Program-made: the position numbers and the translations under genes
Notes under the pieces: generated by a model
The model's database searches: none
The model's input: the letters and a program-made list of their open reading frames with translations, nothing else
Told to the model about the DNA's origin: nothing
Shown: in pieces, positions 45,070-53,383 of the stretch
How the letters are laid out: every line of letters begins with the position of its first letter
Numbering within the stretch: the stretch's first letter is position 1
Origin: Mesorhizobium sp.
Lineage (GTDB): Bacteria; Pseudomonadota; Alphaproteobacteria; Rhizobiales; Rhizobiaceae
NCBI RefSeq assembly: GCF_024710845.1
Contig: NZ_JANJTZ010000066.1
Coordinates: 186,001-250,000, forward strand
Length of the DNA stretch: 64,000 nucleotides
Direction: 5' to 3'

Positions 45070-46584
45070 TCAGTTGGCCTTGAGGCCTCTGAGATTGATC
45101 GAATCCTCACCGTAGCGGTAGACGACAGTGGGGTTGCCGGCGGTATTTTCGCTGACGCCGATCAGGATCGGCGCGTTGGTGACGAAGATCAGGAAAGCCT
45201 CCTCCGCCAGCTGCGCCGCCATCTTCCTATAGGCCGGCGCGCGCACCTCCGGCTCGACGGAGGTCAGCCCTTCCTTCGCCAGGGCGAGCATGGTCTCGCT
45301 CGGCTTCGTCTTGAACGGGTTGTAGTTGGCGTCCTCGTAGACGTAGCGCAGCGCGAGGAACTTCGGATCGGTGGTCGTGTTCCAGACCAAGTTGGTCGCC
45401 GGGAAGTCCGTCGTGCGGGAGCGGCGCGCCAGCGTCCCCGGCTCGACGGGGACGATGTTCATGGTGATGCCGATCTCCTTGAAGAACCCGGCCAACGCCT
45501 CGAGGCGCGACTGGTAGACCGGGATCGACGGCATGTCGAAGGTGAAGCCGTCCGGGAACTTCGACTGCGCCATCAGCGCCTTGGCCTTCTCGACGTCGTA
45601 TTCGTAGACGCCCTCGAGGGACGGATCGTAAGCCCAGTCGCCGGGGCCGTAGGGCTGGAACGACTTCGCCGCGAGGCCGAACTGGATAGCCTTGTTGAAG
45701 CCCTCGCGGTCGATCGAGAGCGCCATCGCCTTGCGCACAAGGGGGTCGGCGAAGGCCGGCACGACCGTACCTTCCCGGTCGGAGATGACGACGTGATAGT
45801 TGAGACCGCCGTTGACGCGGATCAGCTTCAGGTCGGGCGTGCGGTCGATGATCGCTGCCTGCGGGTTGGACAGCCAGTTGCCGGCGTCGATCTGGCCGGT
45901 CTTGAGCGCGTTCAGGCGCGCCGTATCGTCGGGGATCTCCCACACCTCGTAGCGGGCGAGACCGATCTTGTCCTTGTCCCAGTAGGTCGGGTTGGGCGTG
46001 TAGACCTGCACCTCGCCCTCGCGCGACTCCCCCTTGCTGTGCACGTACGGGCCGGTGCCGACCGGATTGCGGTCGAGCGCCGGATCGTCCATCACCGCCG
46101 GGGCGATCATCATTCCGCCGGTGTAGCAAAGCGTGTTGATGATGGCGGGATCGAATTCCTTCAGCTTGATGCGCAGCGTGAACTCGTCGACCGCCTCTGC
46201 GCTGTCGACCGTCTTGAGGCCCTCGACGATGCCGAGCTTGACGCCGCGGTTGATGTTCGCCGCCGCGGCCTTGGCGTTGAAGGGCTCGCCGTTGGAGAAG
46301 CTGACGCCCTTTCGCAGGGCGATGTTCACGTTCAGCCCGTCGACCTCGTAGCCGGTGGCGAGCAGGGGAACGGTTTCGCCCTTGGGGCCCTTCTCGAACA
46401 GGGATTCATAGGCGGGGCGAAGGAACGGGACGCCGCTGCCGCTCTGCTTCTGCGGGTCCATGGTGATGAGCTTCACCTGCTCCGCATACTTGAACGTTCC
46501 GCTCCCCTGCGCCCACGCCGGCATTCCGGCAAGCCCCAGCGCCATTGCAGCGAGAAATGCTGATCTTGTGATCCACGTCTTCAT
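45070..46584 (-). CDS. Family 5 extracellular solute-binding protein
   Basis: A 504-residue periplasmic binding protein of the DppA/OppA/NikA class with a Sec signal (MKTWITRSAFLAAMALGLAG, cleavage after AWA). It has the SBP_bac_5 signature region RKGVSFSNGEPFNAKAAAAN and GTGPYVHSKGE. Ligands of this family include peptides, opines, glutathione and oligosaccharides, so the ligand is undefined. It leads the operon and is divergent from a GntR regulator, with a strong inverted repeat between. Unlike the other binding protein genes here, no hairpin follows it. Confidence 0.91.
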   Translation of the reverse strand: MKTWITRSAFLAAMALGLAGMPAWAQGSGTFKYAEQVKLITMDPQKQSGSGVPFLRPAYESLFEKGPKGETVPLLATGYEVDGLNVNIALRKGVSFSNGEPFNAKAAAANINRGVKLGIVEGLKTVDSAEAVDEFTLRIKLKEFDPAIINTLCYTGGMMIAPAVMDDPALDRNPVGTGPYVHSKGESREGEVQVYTPNPTYWDKDKIGLARYEVWEIPDDTARLNALKTGQIDAGNWLSNPQAAIIDRTPDLKLIRVNGGLNYHVVISDREGTVVPAFADPLVRKAMALSIDREGFNKAIQFGLAAKSFQPYGPGDWAYDPSLEGVYEYDVEKAKALMAQSKFPDGFTFDMPSIPVYQSRLEALAGFFKEIGITMNIVPVEPGTLARRSRTTDFPATNLVWNTTTDPKFLALRYVYEDANYNPFKTKPSETMLALAKEGLTSVEPEVRAPAYRKMAAQLAEEAFLIFVTNAPILIGVSENTAGNPTVVYRYGEDSINLRGLKAN

Positions 46585-46656
46585 CTCGGCCCTCCCAGCC
46601 TGTGTGGCGCCCGCCTGCGGCGTCGCCGATCCCGCAATCGAGCTCTTATTTCGATT

Positions 46657-46682
46657 GTGATATAATAATAGCACTATATCAC
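46657..46682. promoter_or_regulatory. Probable GntR operator in the sbp/gntR divergent promoter
   Basis: Perfect 8-bp arms GTGATATA and TATATCAC are separated by the ten bases ATAATAGCAC. TATAAT inside the left arm could serve as a -10 box. The site is 73 bp from the binding-protein ATG and 115 bp from the gntR start. It is the strongest dyad in this AT-rich patch, and the GntR protein encoded next door is its natural candidate. Confidence 0.62.
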
Positions 46683-46796
46683 TTTAGTCGATCGGCTCAA
46701 CCGGTTTTTCGTCGGCTCCGCGCCTTTCGAATGATTGTTTTGCACCGCCCCAATGCCTTAACGAAGCATCGGAGTGCGTTTGAGAGGAGGACCGCT

Positions 46797-47585
46797 TTGC
46801 CGAGCGTGACCGCAGAGAAGCAGCTGCTCCGGGAAGACGGGACGCCGTACTACGTCCAGCTTGCCGCGATCATCCGCCGCCGCATCGCCGATGAAACCTG
46901 GAATGTGGGTGATCGCCTGCCGACCTTGAAACATCTGGTCGCCACCTTCGGCGTCTCGCCGATGACGGTCCGCCACGCACTCTCGGGGCTGGAGAAGGAA
47001 GGACTGATCAGCGCCGAACGCGGTCGGGGCACGTTCGTCACCGCAAAGCCCGACACGACGGTCCCGGTGCCATATGGCCTCATCCGTTCGCCCTCGAACC
47101 GTGGCTCGGCCTTGAGCTTCCGGGTGCTTGCGACGCGCCCGGCCGCAACTGAGCTGCGCATCCTGTCGGATGAGGGCGCCTCGGCCGGCCCATACCACTA
47201 CATGAAGCGGATCTTCGAACGGGGGGGCCGGCCGTTCATCGTCGGGGAATACCTCGTCTCGGATCGCGTCTACGAACTGATTCCCAAGCGTCTCTGGGCC
47301 ACAGAGCTCATCAGCAACCTGCTCTACGACGCGAAGGACATTGGGCTTGCACGGGTTCGCCAGACCTTCCGCGTCGTGTCGGCCATGCCGCAGGAGGCAG
47401 CGGAGCTCGACATCCAGGTGAACGAGCCGGTCATGCGCGTGCGGCGCATTTTCCTCAACGCCGAGGGCGAAGTCATCTGCCTCGCGCAACTGGTCTATCG
47501 TACCGACGGCGTCGTCTTCGACATCAACATCGACATCGACGACCGCAACCGTCTGCTCGAACTCGGCGGCATCCCCGAGTCCTGA
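46797..47585 (+). CDS. GntR/HutC-family transcriptional regulator
   Basis: A 262-residue regulator with an N-terminal winged helix (YYVQLAAIIRRRIADETWNVG, PTLKHLVATFGVSPMTVRHAL) and a C-terminal UTRA ligand-binding domain (GPYHYMKRIFERGGRPFIVGE, EPVMRVRRIFLNAEGEVI). GAGAGGAGG lies six bases before a TTG at 46797, so I take that start; the upstream ATG at 46731 has no such site. It probably represses the divergent peptide-type ABC operon until the imported ligand or a metabolite binds. It converges on the TRAP transporter gene. Confidence 0.88.
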   Translation: MPSVTAEKQLLREDGTPYYVQLAAIIRRRIADETWNVGDRLPTLKHLVATFGVSPMTVRHALSGLEKEGLISAERGRGTFVTAKPDTTVPVPYGLIRSPSNRGSALSFRVLATRPAATELRILSDEGASAGPYHYMKRIFERGGRPFIVGEYLVSDRVYELIPKRLWATELISNLLYDAKDIGLARVRQTFRVVSAMPQEAAELDIQVNEPVMRVRRIFLNAEGEVICLAQLVYRTDGVVFDINIDIDDRNRLLELGGIPES

Positions 47586-47626
47586 CATGTGCCGCGACGG
47601 CGGATGGGTCATCGTCGCGCTTCCCG

Positions 47627-49552
47627 CTACATCAGAGACGGCAGGAAGAGCGCGATCTGCGGGAAGAGCGTGATCAGCCCGACCAGCGCCAGGAAGGCGA
47701 ACCAGAACGGGAAGACGCCGCGGAAGATCTGGTACATCGACACGTCCTTGGTCATCGCCGATATGGCGAAGACGTTGACGCCGATCGGCGGGGTGACGAC
47801 GCCGAGTTCGACCATGATGACGCAGATGACACCGAACCAGATTGGGTCGAAGCCAGCGTTCATCGCCAGCGGAAAGAAGAGCGGGACGGTCAGCACCAGT
47901 GCCGGCAGGGCGTTCATGAACATCCCGATCAGCACGTAGAAGGCGACGATCGCCGCCAGCAGCTCATATTTGCCGAGGTCGAAGTCGACAATGAGCTGGG
48001 CGAGTTGCCCCGTCAGCCCGCTGATGGCGATGAAGCGGCTGAAGACGGTCGCGAACATGAAGATGATGATGATGGCGGTGGACAGCCGCAGCGTCTGTTC
48101 GATGGCGCTCCAGAACGTCCGCCGGCTCAGGCGCCCCATCACGGCGGAGATGAGAAGCGCGCCGAGCACGCCGACGCCGGCAGCCTCGTTCGTCGTCACG
48201 ATTCCCGAATAGATGCCGCCGAGCACGGTCAGGATCAGGGCGAGGATCGGCCAGGTCTCGACGCTGGTCGCGAAGCGGTCTTGCCAGCCGCTGCGTTCGC
48301 CTCTGGGCGCGAGCGCAGGATTGATCATCGCGCGAACGGTGATCATGGCAATCAGAATGACCGCGAACAGAATCCCCGGCAGCAGCCCCGCCAGGAAGAG
48401 CTTGCCGATCGAGACCTCGGTGATCATGCCGTAGACGATGAAGGCGATCGAGGGAGGGATCATCACGCCGATCGTTGCGGCGCAGGCGATCGAGGCCGTC
48501 GCGAGCTTCATGTCGTAGCCGTAGGCCCTCATCTGCGGCAGCGCGATCGAGCCCATCGAGTAGACGCCGGACAGCGTGTCACCGACGATCGAGGACAGGC
48601 CCGCGCAGGCAACGGTGCTGGCCGAGGCGAGGCCGCCCGGCAGGTGGCCGATCCACTTGTAGGCCGCCCTGTAGAGGCCTTCGGCGAAGCCCGAGGCGAC
48701 GACGATCAGACCCATCCAGGTGAACAGCGGCACCGCGCTCCAGGTCGGATCGCGGACCACGTCGAGGGTGGTCGTGCCAAGGCTGGTGAGACTCGCCGCC
48801 GGTCCGACCAGCAGGCTGATTCCGAGAACGGCGCTGATCGCCATGGCGGCGGCGATATGCACGCCGAGGAAGATCAGGACAAAGCACAGCAGGATGCAGG
48901 CCACGCCGCGCATGTCGCGCGGAATCTCGAACGGCAGGTCGGCCGGACGGAAGGAAAACCAGACGATTGCCAGGGCGAGGGCCGCGAAGAAGGCCAGGAT
49001 CGCCAGCGACCTGACGTCGCGCAGCCGAACGACATCGCGCGTGGCGCTCGACAGGTTGCGCAGGAGCGCCAGGGCAAAGAGGGCCATGAACACGCCTGCG
49101 GCAAGGGCAAACGGCCATTCGGGTACGGAAAGCACCCCGGTCATGATGCCATTGCCGGCCTGGTACATCGACTGCCGGAACACCTGCTGGGTCGCAAGGC
49201 AGATGGTCGCCAGTGTCAGCAGAAGGCCGCCTGCGTTCAGTGGCAGTCTTGCGAACTCCGGCACGCCGTTCAGGACCACGTCGACGCGAATGTGGCCCTT
49301 GTCGAGTTCAACCAGACTCAACGTCGAAAGCGCGACGAAGATCATCAGCAGGCCCGTCATTTCCATACCGCCGGGCACGACCACGGAGAACAGGTTCCGC
49401 AGGATCACGTCGGCTGCGGTCAGGCACATGATCGCCACCAGTGCGGCCCCGCCGAGATAGCGAGCCGCCTTGCTCGGCCAATCAAGAACGCGCGCCAGGA
49501 GCGGACCGGGTGTCTCGGCAAGAGGGGGCATGGCCACTGTGGTTGATTGCAT
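47627..49552 (-). CDS. dctM: TRAP transporter fused membrane subunits (DctQ-DctM)
   Basis: A 641-residue fusion of the small and large TRAP membrane subunits. Residues 1-175 are DctQ-like with four hydrophobic segments (TAADVILRNLFSVVVPGGMEM). Residues about 210-641 are DctM-like with about twelve segments (GLSSIVGDTLSGVYSMGSIALP, GVMIPPSIAFIVYG). The carrier would move an organic acid with sodium or protons. The frame is continuous, as in the SiaQM type. It follows the DctP gene after a 113-bp gap containing a perfect 11-bp hairpin. Confidence 0.93.
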   Translation of the reverse strand: MQSTTVAMPPLAETPGPLLARVLDWPSKAARYLGGAALVAIMCLTAADVILRNLFSVVVPGGMEMTGLLMIFVALSTLSLVELDKGHIRVDVVLNGVPEFARLPLNAGGLLLTLATICLATQQVFRQSMYQAGNGIMTGVLSVPEWPFALAAGVFMALFALALLRNLSSATRDVVRLRDVRSLAILAFFAALALAIVWFSFRPADLPFEIPRDMRGVACILLCFVLIFLGVHIAAAMAISAVLGISLLVGPAASLTSLGTTTLDVVRDPTWSAVPLFTWMGLIVVASGFAEGLYRAAYKWIGHLPGGLASASTVACAGLSSIVGDTLSGVYSMGSIALPQMRAYGYDMKLATASIACAATIGVMIPPSIAFIVYGMITEVSIGKLFLAGLLPGILFAVILIAMITVRAMINPALAPRGERSGWQDRFATSVETWPILALILTVLGGIYSGIVTTNEAAGVGVLGALLISAVMGRLSRRTFWSAIEQTLRLSTAIIIIFMFATVFSRFIAISGLTGQLAQLIVDFDLGKYELLAAIVAFYVLIGMFMNALPALVLTVPLFFPLAMNAGFDPIWFGVICVIMVELGVVTPPIGVNVFAISAMTKDVSMYQIFRGVFPFWFAFLALVGLITLFPQIALFLPSLM

Positions 49553-49624
49553 GTCGTCGGCCTTGGCGGAGACGTAGGATGAACTCCGACGCTGGACAGC
49601 GTGGAGGGATCACCCGGAACCGGC

Positions 49625-49651
49625 CCGCCGACGCTTCGCGAGCGTCGGCGG
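49625..49651 (-). other. Intercistronic hairpin after dctP
   Basis: A perfect 11-bp stem CCGCCGACGCT / AGCGTCGGCGG with a five-base loop begins 14 bases past the dctP stop. No T run follows. It is the third binding protein-to-permease hairpin in the window and would favour binding protein over membrane subunit synthesis. Confidence 0.72.
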
Positions 49652-49665
49652 TGCCACGGGCAAAT

Positions 49666-50685
49666 CTAGTTCTGGTCGTAGAGCTTCATCAGCCGCACGG
49701 CCTCGTCGAGGATCTCCTGCCCGGGCATGCCCTTGGCGTTGGCCTTCTGCACCCAAGCGTCCCACATCGGACGCATCGTCGTCGCCAGCGTCTCCTGGTC
49801 GGCGGCGGAGAGCATGTGGATGTTATCCGGCGGGATTGCCGACATCGCCTGCGCCGCGCCGTCGGTCGTGTTGTTGAAGAAATAGACCGGCAGGATATCC
49901 GCCAGGTGCTTCTTCTCGTCCTCGGTCAGCTTGTCGTGGGCGTCCTTGTTCATCACAGTGCTGTAGGTGCCGGGATTGAGATTCACCAGCGTGTGGTGCG
50001 TGGTCACTTCGTTGAGCTTGAAGTTGTTGACCCAGCCCCAGGCACAGAGAACTCCATCGACCGCGCCACGCTGGAGCGCGAGATAGGCGTCCGGGCCGAC
50101 CATGACGCTGGCGCTTGCGCCGAGCTTTTGCAGCGCCTCAACGCCGGAAGCATCCTGCGCGGCGAAGACCTTGCCCTTCAGGTCGGCGAGGGTGGCGACA
50201 GGTTCCTTCGAATGGATATGCGCGCCCATCGCGACGAAGGTGGCAATCTCGACGACGTTGTCTTCCGGAGTGAAGAGTTCGCCCAGTGCCGGATACTTCT
50301 CGCGCAGGCGCCAGTAGACAGTGCTCGCGACCGTCTGGTTCTTCGCCAGGCCCGGCAAGGTCAGAAGTTCGAGCTGCGGGAACTTGCCCGGCAGGACGGG
50401 ATGCCAGACGAAGCCGATGTCGAGCAGGCCGGAGCCTGTCGCCTGCAGCCAGTCCTTGAACGGAGTGACCGAGTTCGGCGGGAAGAACACCACCTTGGCC
50501 CGATTGTCGGTGATCGCTTCCAGCTGGGCGGCGAAGCGGCGGTCCATCGCGTTCCACGGGGTCCCGTCCGGAGAGGCGAACTGCATCTTCAGTTCGAGAT
50601 CGGCCGCCGCCGCGGATTGCACCATCGGCTGGCTGCCGATGAAAAGAAGCGCGAGCGCGCCAGCTGCAAGTCTGGTGAATGTCAT
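49666..50685 (-). CDS. dctP: TRAP transporter substrate-binding protein (DctP type)
   Basis: A 339-residue periplasmic binding protein with a Sec signal (MTFTRLAAGALALLFIGSQP, cleavage near SAAAA-D). It has the DctP pattern: LKGKVFAAQDASGVEALQKLGAS with the ligand-binding region following, then VDGVLCAWGWVNNFKL. The usual conserved arginine of carboxylate-binding DctP proteins is not obvious at that point; AQDASG replaces the common R-xP. The substrate may therefore differ from simple C4-dicarboxylates. GGGAGG lies six bases before ATG 50685. A candidate LysR site is upstream. Confidence 0.88.
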   Translation of the reverse strand: MTFTRLAAGALALLFIGSQPMVQSAAAADLELKMQFASPDGTPWNAMDRRFAAQLEAITDNRAKVVFFPPNSVTPFKDWLQATGSGLLDIGFVWHPVLPGKFPQLELLTLPGLAKNQTVASTVYWRLREKYPALGELFTPEDNVVEIATFVAMGAHIHSKEPVATLADLKGKVFAAQDASGVEALQKLGASASVMVGPDAYLALQRGAVDGVLCAWGWVNNFKLNEVTTHHTLVNLNPGTYSTVMNKDAHDKLTEDEKKHLADILPVYFFNNTTDGAAQAMSAIPPDNIHMLSAADQETLATTMRPMWDAWVQKANAKGMPGQEILDEAVRLMKLYDQN

Positions 50686-50813
50686 GTCTGCCTCCCGGAT
50701 ACGACGATTGCCGGTGTGAAGACGCTCCGCCGTCTCCGCGTTCACGACGCGGCAATTGTCCAGCCCCGGCAGGCGAGATCACATCCTCCAGTTCCAATCG
50801 TAGGCCTGGGGCT

Positions 50814-50830
50814 GCATTAGGAGCACTTAT
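50814..50830 (-). promoter_or_regulatory. Candidate LysR site upstream of dctP
   Basis: On the plus strand GCATTAG-GAGCA-CTTAT has near-dyad ends and, read on the minus strand, shares CCTAATGC and a TAAGTG/TTAGTG half with the site before the lysR gene (51796-51811). It lies about 130 bp before the dctP ATG. Confidence 0.4.
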
Positions 50831-50847
50831 TTCTTCTAAAGCGATCG

Positions 50848-51783
50848 TTAACCCAGGCTTATAGCCGTGGCCATGATCCGGGACCACTCGTCCTCTGTCC
50901 GTTGCAATTCCTGACGGAAGTAATCGTAGAGAAGTTGGGCCGGACGCGACAACGGTCGCTGCGCCGGCACGATCAGCGCGATGTCGACCTGCAGCGTCGG
51001 ATGGATGATCGGGTTGACCGTGACGCGGGGGTTGCTCAGTTCCTGGAGCCCGATCCAGTAGGGCAGGATCGCCGACCAGTCGGTCTGGCTGACGAACTCT
51101 AATCCGGCTGAAAGGCTGTCCATGATGATCTTGCGTTCCAGCACAATTTCGCCGGTGCGGATCGCATCCTCGATCCTCGGCCGCAGGCTGTTGGTGGCCG
51201 AGGGAACGAACAGCTTCAGCGGCGCCACGTTGTCCAGGCTCACCGGCCGCAACGACGTGAATCCCCGCCGTGCGCCCGAGATGAGGGCTACCGGATAGCG
51301 GCCGATATGAGTCGCGGAGAGTCCAAGCTGCCTGCCGGCGAACTGGCCGACGTAGAAATCCAGCGCGCCGTCGGCAGCTTCGGACACGAGCGTATCCGCC
51401 GTGCCGCTGGCGATGTCGAGATCGATGCGCGGGAACTCCCGGGTGAAGCGGGCAAGCACCTGAGGCAGGATCGACCGGGCGAAGCCGGGCGCGAAGCCGG
51501 CGGAGACCGAGCCGTTGAGCCCGGCCTTGAAATCCTGCAACTCGATCTCCGCCTCCGAAACCGCCTTCAGCACGGCGAGGCACCTGTCGTAGAAACGGCT
51601 GCCCGCCGGAGTCGGCCGCACGCCGCGCGATGTCCTGTCGAAGAGGCGGGTTCCGACCCGTGCTTCCAGCGCGCTCATCTGCTGGCTGACGCCGGGCGCC
51701 GTGCAGTTCAGGCGCGCGGCCGCGCCGCTGAGCGAGCCTGTCTCGCAGGCGGCGACGAAATAGCGGATCTGTCTGAGGTCCAT
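50848..51783 (-). CDS. LysR-family transcriptional regulator
   Basis: A 311-residue LysR regulator with an N-terminal winged helix (LRQIRYFVAACETGSLSGAA, LNCTAPGVSQQMSALEARVG) and a substrate-binding domain from about residue 90. I start at MDLRQIRYF (51783). It lies between the TRAP genes, which run in the same direction, and a divergent amidohydrolase gene. ATTAG-N6-CTAAT lies just upstream of it. It may control both the transporter and the amidohydrolase. Confidence 0.9.
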   Translation of the reverse strand: MDLRQIRYFVAACETGSLSGAAARLNCTAPGVSQQMSALEARVGTRLFDRTSRGVRPTPAGSRFYDRCLAVLKAVSEAEIELQDFKAGLNGSVSAGFAPGFARSILPQVLARFTREFPRIDLDIASGTADTLVSEAADGALDFYVGQFAGRQLGLSATHIGRYPVALISGARRGFTSLRPVSLDNVAPLKLFVPSATNSLRPRIEDAIRTGEIVLERKIIMDSLSAGLEFVSQTDWSAILPYWIGLQELSNPRVTVNPIIHPTLQVDIALIVPAQRPLSRPAQLLYDYFRQELQRTEDEWSRIMATAISLG

Positions 51784-51795
51784 TTCCCGCCCGGT

Positions 51796-51811
51796 ATTAG
51801 TGAAACCTAAT
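51796..51811. promoter_or_regulatory. Candidate LysR operator (lysR/amidohydrolase divergent region)
   Basis: ATTAG-TGAAAC-CTAAT is a perfect 5-bp dyad with the T-N11-A geometry of LysR sites, 13 bp before the lysR start. A second dyad CCGCT-GAT-AGCGG is at 51835-51847. A related site lies before dctP. Confidence 0.5.
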
Positions 51812-51933
51812 GCCACCCTCAGGATATTTAACTACCGCTGATAGCGGAACGCACCGTATCCTTGGTCCGCCGCACCTGCAACGGGAGGAACGCGGCGAGG
51901 TGCAGGATGACAATTCTCGAGGTTCTTTGAAGC

Positions 51934-53028
51934 ATGACGCCGACCGAACGGCAGACATGGGTTCGCCGGATGGGCACGCGCGACGCATGGTGGGCGCTGA
52001 CCCCGGAGTATGCGATCGAGCCCGACTGGGAGGTTGTCGATGCCCACATTCACCTGTGGGACGAGCGGGACTTTCCCGATCCCGAAGGCGGGCCCACGCC
52101 GCTCAGGACGAGCCGCTACATGCTGCCGGAACTGTTGCGCGACACTAGGTCCGGGCATCGTGTCGCCCATTGCGTCTATGTCGAATGCGGTTCGGGCTAT
52201 CATACTGACGGTCCTTCGAGATTCCGGCCGGTCGGCGAGGCCGCGTTCGCGGCGAAGATGGCGGACAGTTTGCTGGACTTTCCGGCTCAGACCCGCATCG
52301 GCGCCGCGGTCTGCCACGCCGATCTTCGCGATCCGGATCTCGGAACGGTCCTCGATGCCTACGCCTCGGAGGGCGGCGGGCTCGTGCGCGGCGTGCGGCA
52401 GAGCGGTGCGCGTCTGGACGATCCGTCCGCCCGCCTGCTGGCCGGCGCAGCACCGCGCGGCCTCTACGCCGACCCGGAGTTCCGGCGCGGCCTGGCGAGC
52501 CTCGGCGAACGCGGGCTCGCCTTCGACGCGTTCCTGTTCCATTTCCAGCTGGGCGACCTGGTCGAGATGGCGCGCCAGGCGCCCGACACCACGATCGTCG
52601 TCAATCACGCCGGCGCGCCCATCGGCTATGGCGGGACGGCAGGTCCCGGCGATCTCTTCTTCGACGCCTGGGCCCGGCAGATCGAGCGGATCGCGGACCT
52701 GCCCAATCTGGTGATGAAGCTCGGCGGCCTGGCATCCATCGTCACGGGATACGACGCGCATCTGCGCGCGCGGCCGCCATCTTCGGACGAGTTCGTGACG
52801 GAGCGCGGCGCCTACTTCCGCCATGCGATCCGGCTCTTGGGGGCCGATCGGTGCATGTTCGAGAGCAATTTCCCCGTCGACAGCACGTCGATCGGCTACC
52901 GGACGCTGTGGAACGCCTACAAGATCCTGGCGGGAGAGCACCGGCCAGAGGAGCGCCGCGCGCTGCTCTGCGACACCGCACGGAAGACATATCGGATCCA
53001 GCCGCGAGCCGGCGGCGAAGCGCGATAG
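51934..53028 (+). CDS. Amidohydrolase-2 family (TIM-barrel) metal-dependent hydrolase
   Basis: A 364-residue protein of the amidohydrolase-2 family. It has the metal-binding VVDAHIHLWD near residue 34, a mid-barrel His in VVNHAGAP, and the C-terminal RCMFESNFPVD whose Asp/Glu region closes the active site. Members hydrolyse lactones (such as sugar lactones or 2-pyrone-4,6-dicarboxylate) or decarboxylate aromatic acids. It is divergent from lysR and near a TRAP carrier, so it likely acts on the imported acid. The sequence does not say which. Confidence 0.83.
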   Translation: MTPTERQTWVRRMGTRDAWWALTPEYAIEPDWEVVDAHIHLWDERDFPDPEGGPTPLRTSRYMLPELLRDTRSGHRVAHCVYVECGSGYHTDGPSRFRPVGEAAFAAKMADSLLDFPAQTRIGAAVCHADLRDPDLGTVLDAYASEGGGLVRGVRQSGARLDDPSARLLAGAAPRGLYADPEFRRGLASLGERGLAFDAFLFHFQLGDLVEMARQAPDTTIVVNHAGAPIGYGGTAGPGDLFFDAWARQIERIADLPNLVMKLGGLASIVTGYDAHLRARPPSSDEFVTERGAYFRHAIRLLGADRCMFESNFPVDSTSIGYRTLWNAYKILAGEHRPEERRALLCDTARKTYRIQPRAGGEAR

Positions 53029-53067
53029 TACCGCCAGCCGAAAACGTCAACGATTTCGAAGGAATGA

Positions 53068-53144
53068 TGGTAGCGGAGAGTGGACTCGAACCACCGACCC
53101 CAGGATTATGATTCCCGTGCTCTAACCAACTGAGCTACTCCGCC
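53068..53144 (-). tRNA. tRNA-Met (CAT), elongator type
   Basis: A 77-base cloverleaf with encoded CCA end. The acceptor stem GGCGGAG pairs with CTCCGCT (a terminal G-T pair), the D arm has AGCTCAGTTGGTTAGAGC, the T arm GGTTCGAGTCC. The anticodon stem CGGGA/TCCTG closes a seven-base loop with anticodon CAT (plus-strand bases 53108-53110). The initiator hallmarks (unpaired first base, three G-C pairs in the anticodon stem) are absent, so it is elongator Met; a lysidine Ile tRNA is less likely. Confidence 0.95.
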
Positions 53145-53383
53145 AGAGGGCGTCCGGACATGCCGATACCCGGCCACGCTGGTCGGGCGAGGCCTCCGCA
53201 AGGATGGGCGCGATATAGTGTGCGCCGGCGGGGCCTGTCAAGCAGTCGGCGGCGGTCAGGACGGTGGTCTGGCCGCGTCCGGCTGCGGCACACCGGCTGA
53301 CGCTGCGTCCTTGGAGCGCCGGGGTTGAGTTCGCCCTGCTCGCTGGCTATGTGTCAGCCACCTTTTCTCCTGGAACGACATAC
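53145..53383. other. Non-coding stretch between tRNA-Met and the oxidoreductase gene
   Basis: Apart from the tRNA promoter I see no gene or repeat here. Together with the tRNA it forms the 355-bp gap between the amidohydrolase and the Gfo/Idh/MocA gene. No integrase or duplicated tRNA end is present, so there is no sign of an island attachment site in the window. Confidence 0.6.
53213..53242 (-). promoter_or_regulatory. Sigma-70 promoter of tRNA-Met
   Basis: On the minus strand CTTGAC and CTATAT are separated by 18 bases, matching the rhizobial housekeeping consensus CTTGAC-N17-CTATAT apart from one extra spacer base. Transcription would start about 60 bases before the mature tRNA 5' end. 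Confidence 0.72.

Noticed and set aside
46731-46796. ATG start for the GntR regulator
   Set aside because: There is no ribosome site before it, while GAGAGGAGG is ideally placed for the TTG at 46797, and the extra residues precede the normal start of the family.
48005-49546. Long plus-strand frame opposite dctQM
   Set aside because: The translation is a run of charged residues typical of the reverse complement of a hydrophobic membrane gene.
53068-53383. tRNA-Met as an integration site
   Set aside because: No integrase, no direct repeat of the tRNA 3' end and no change in gene character on either side were seen.
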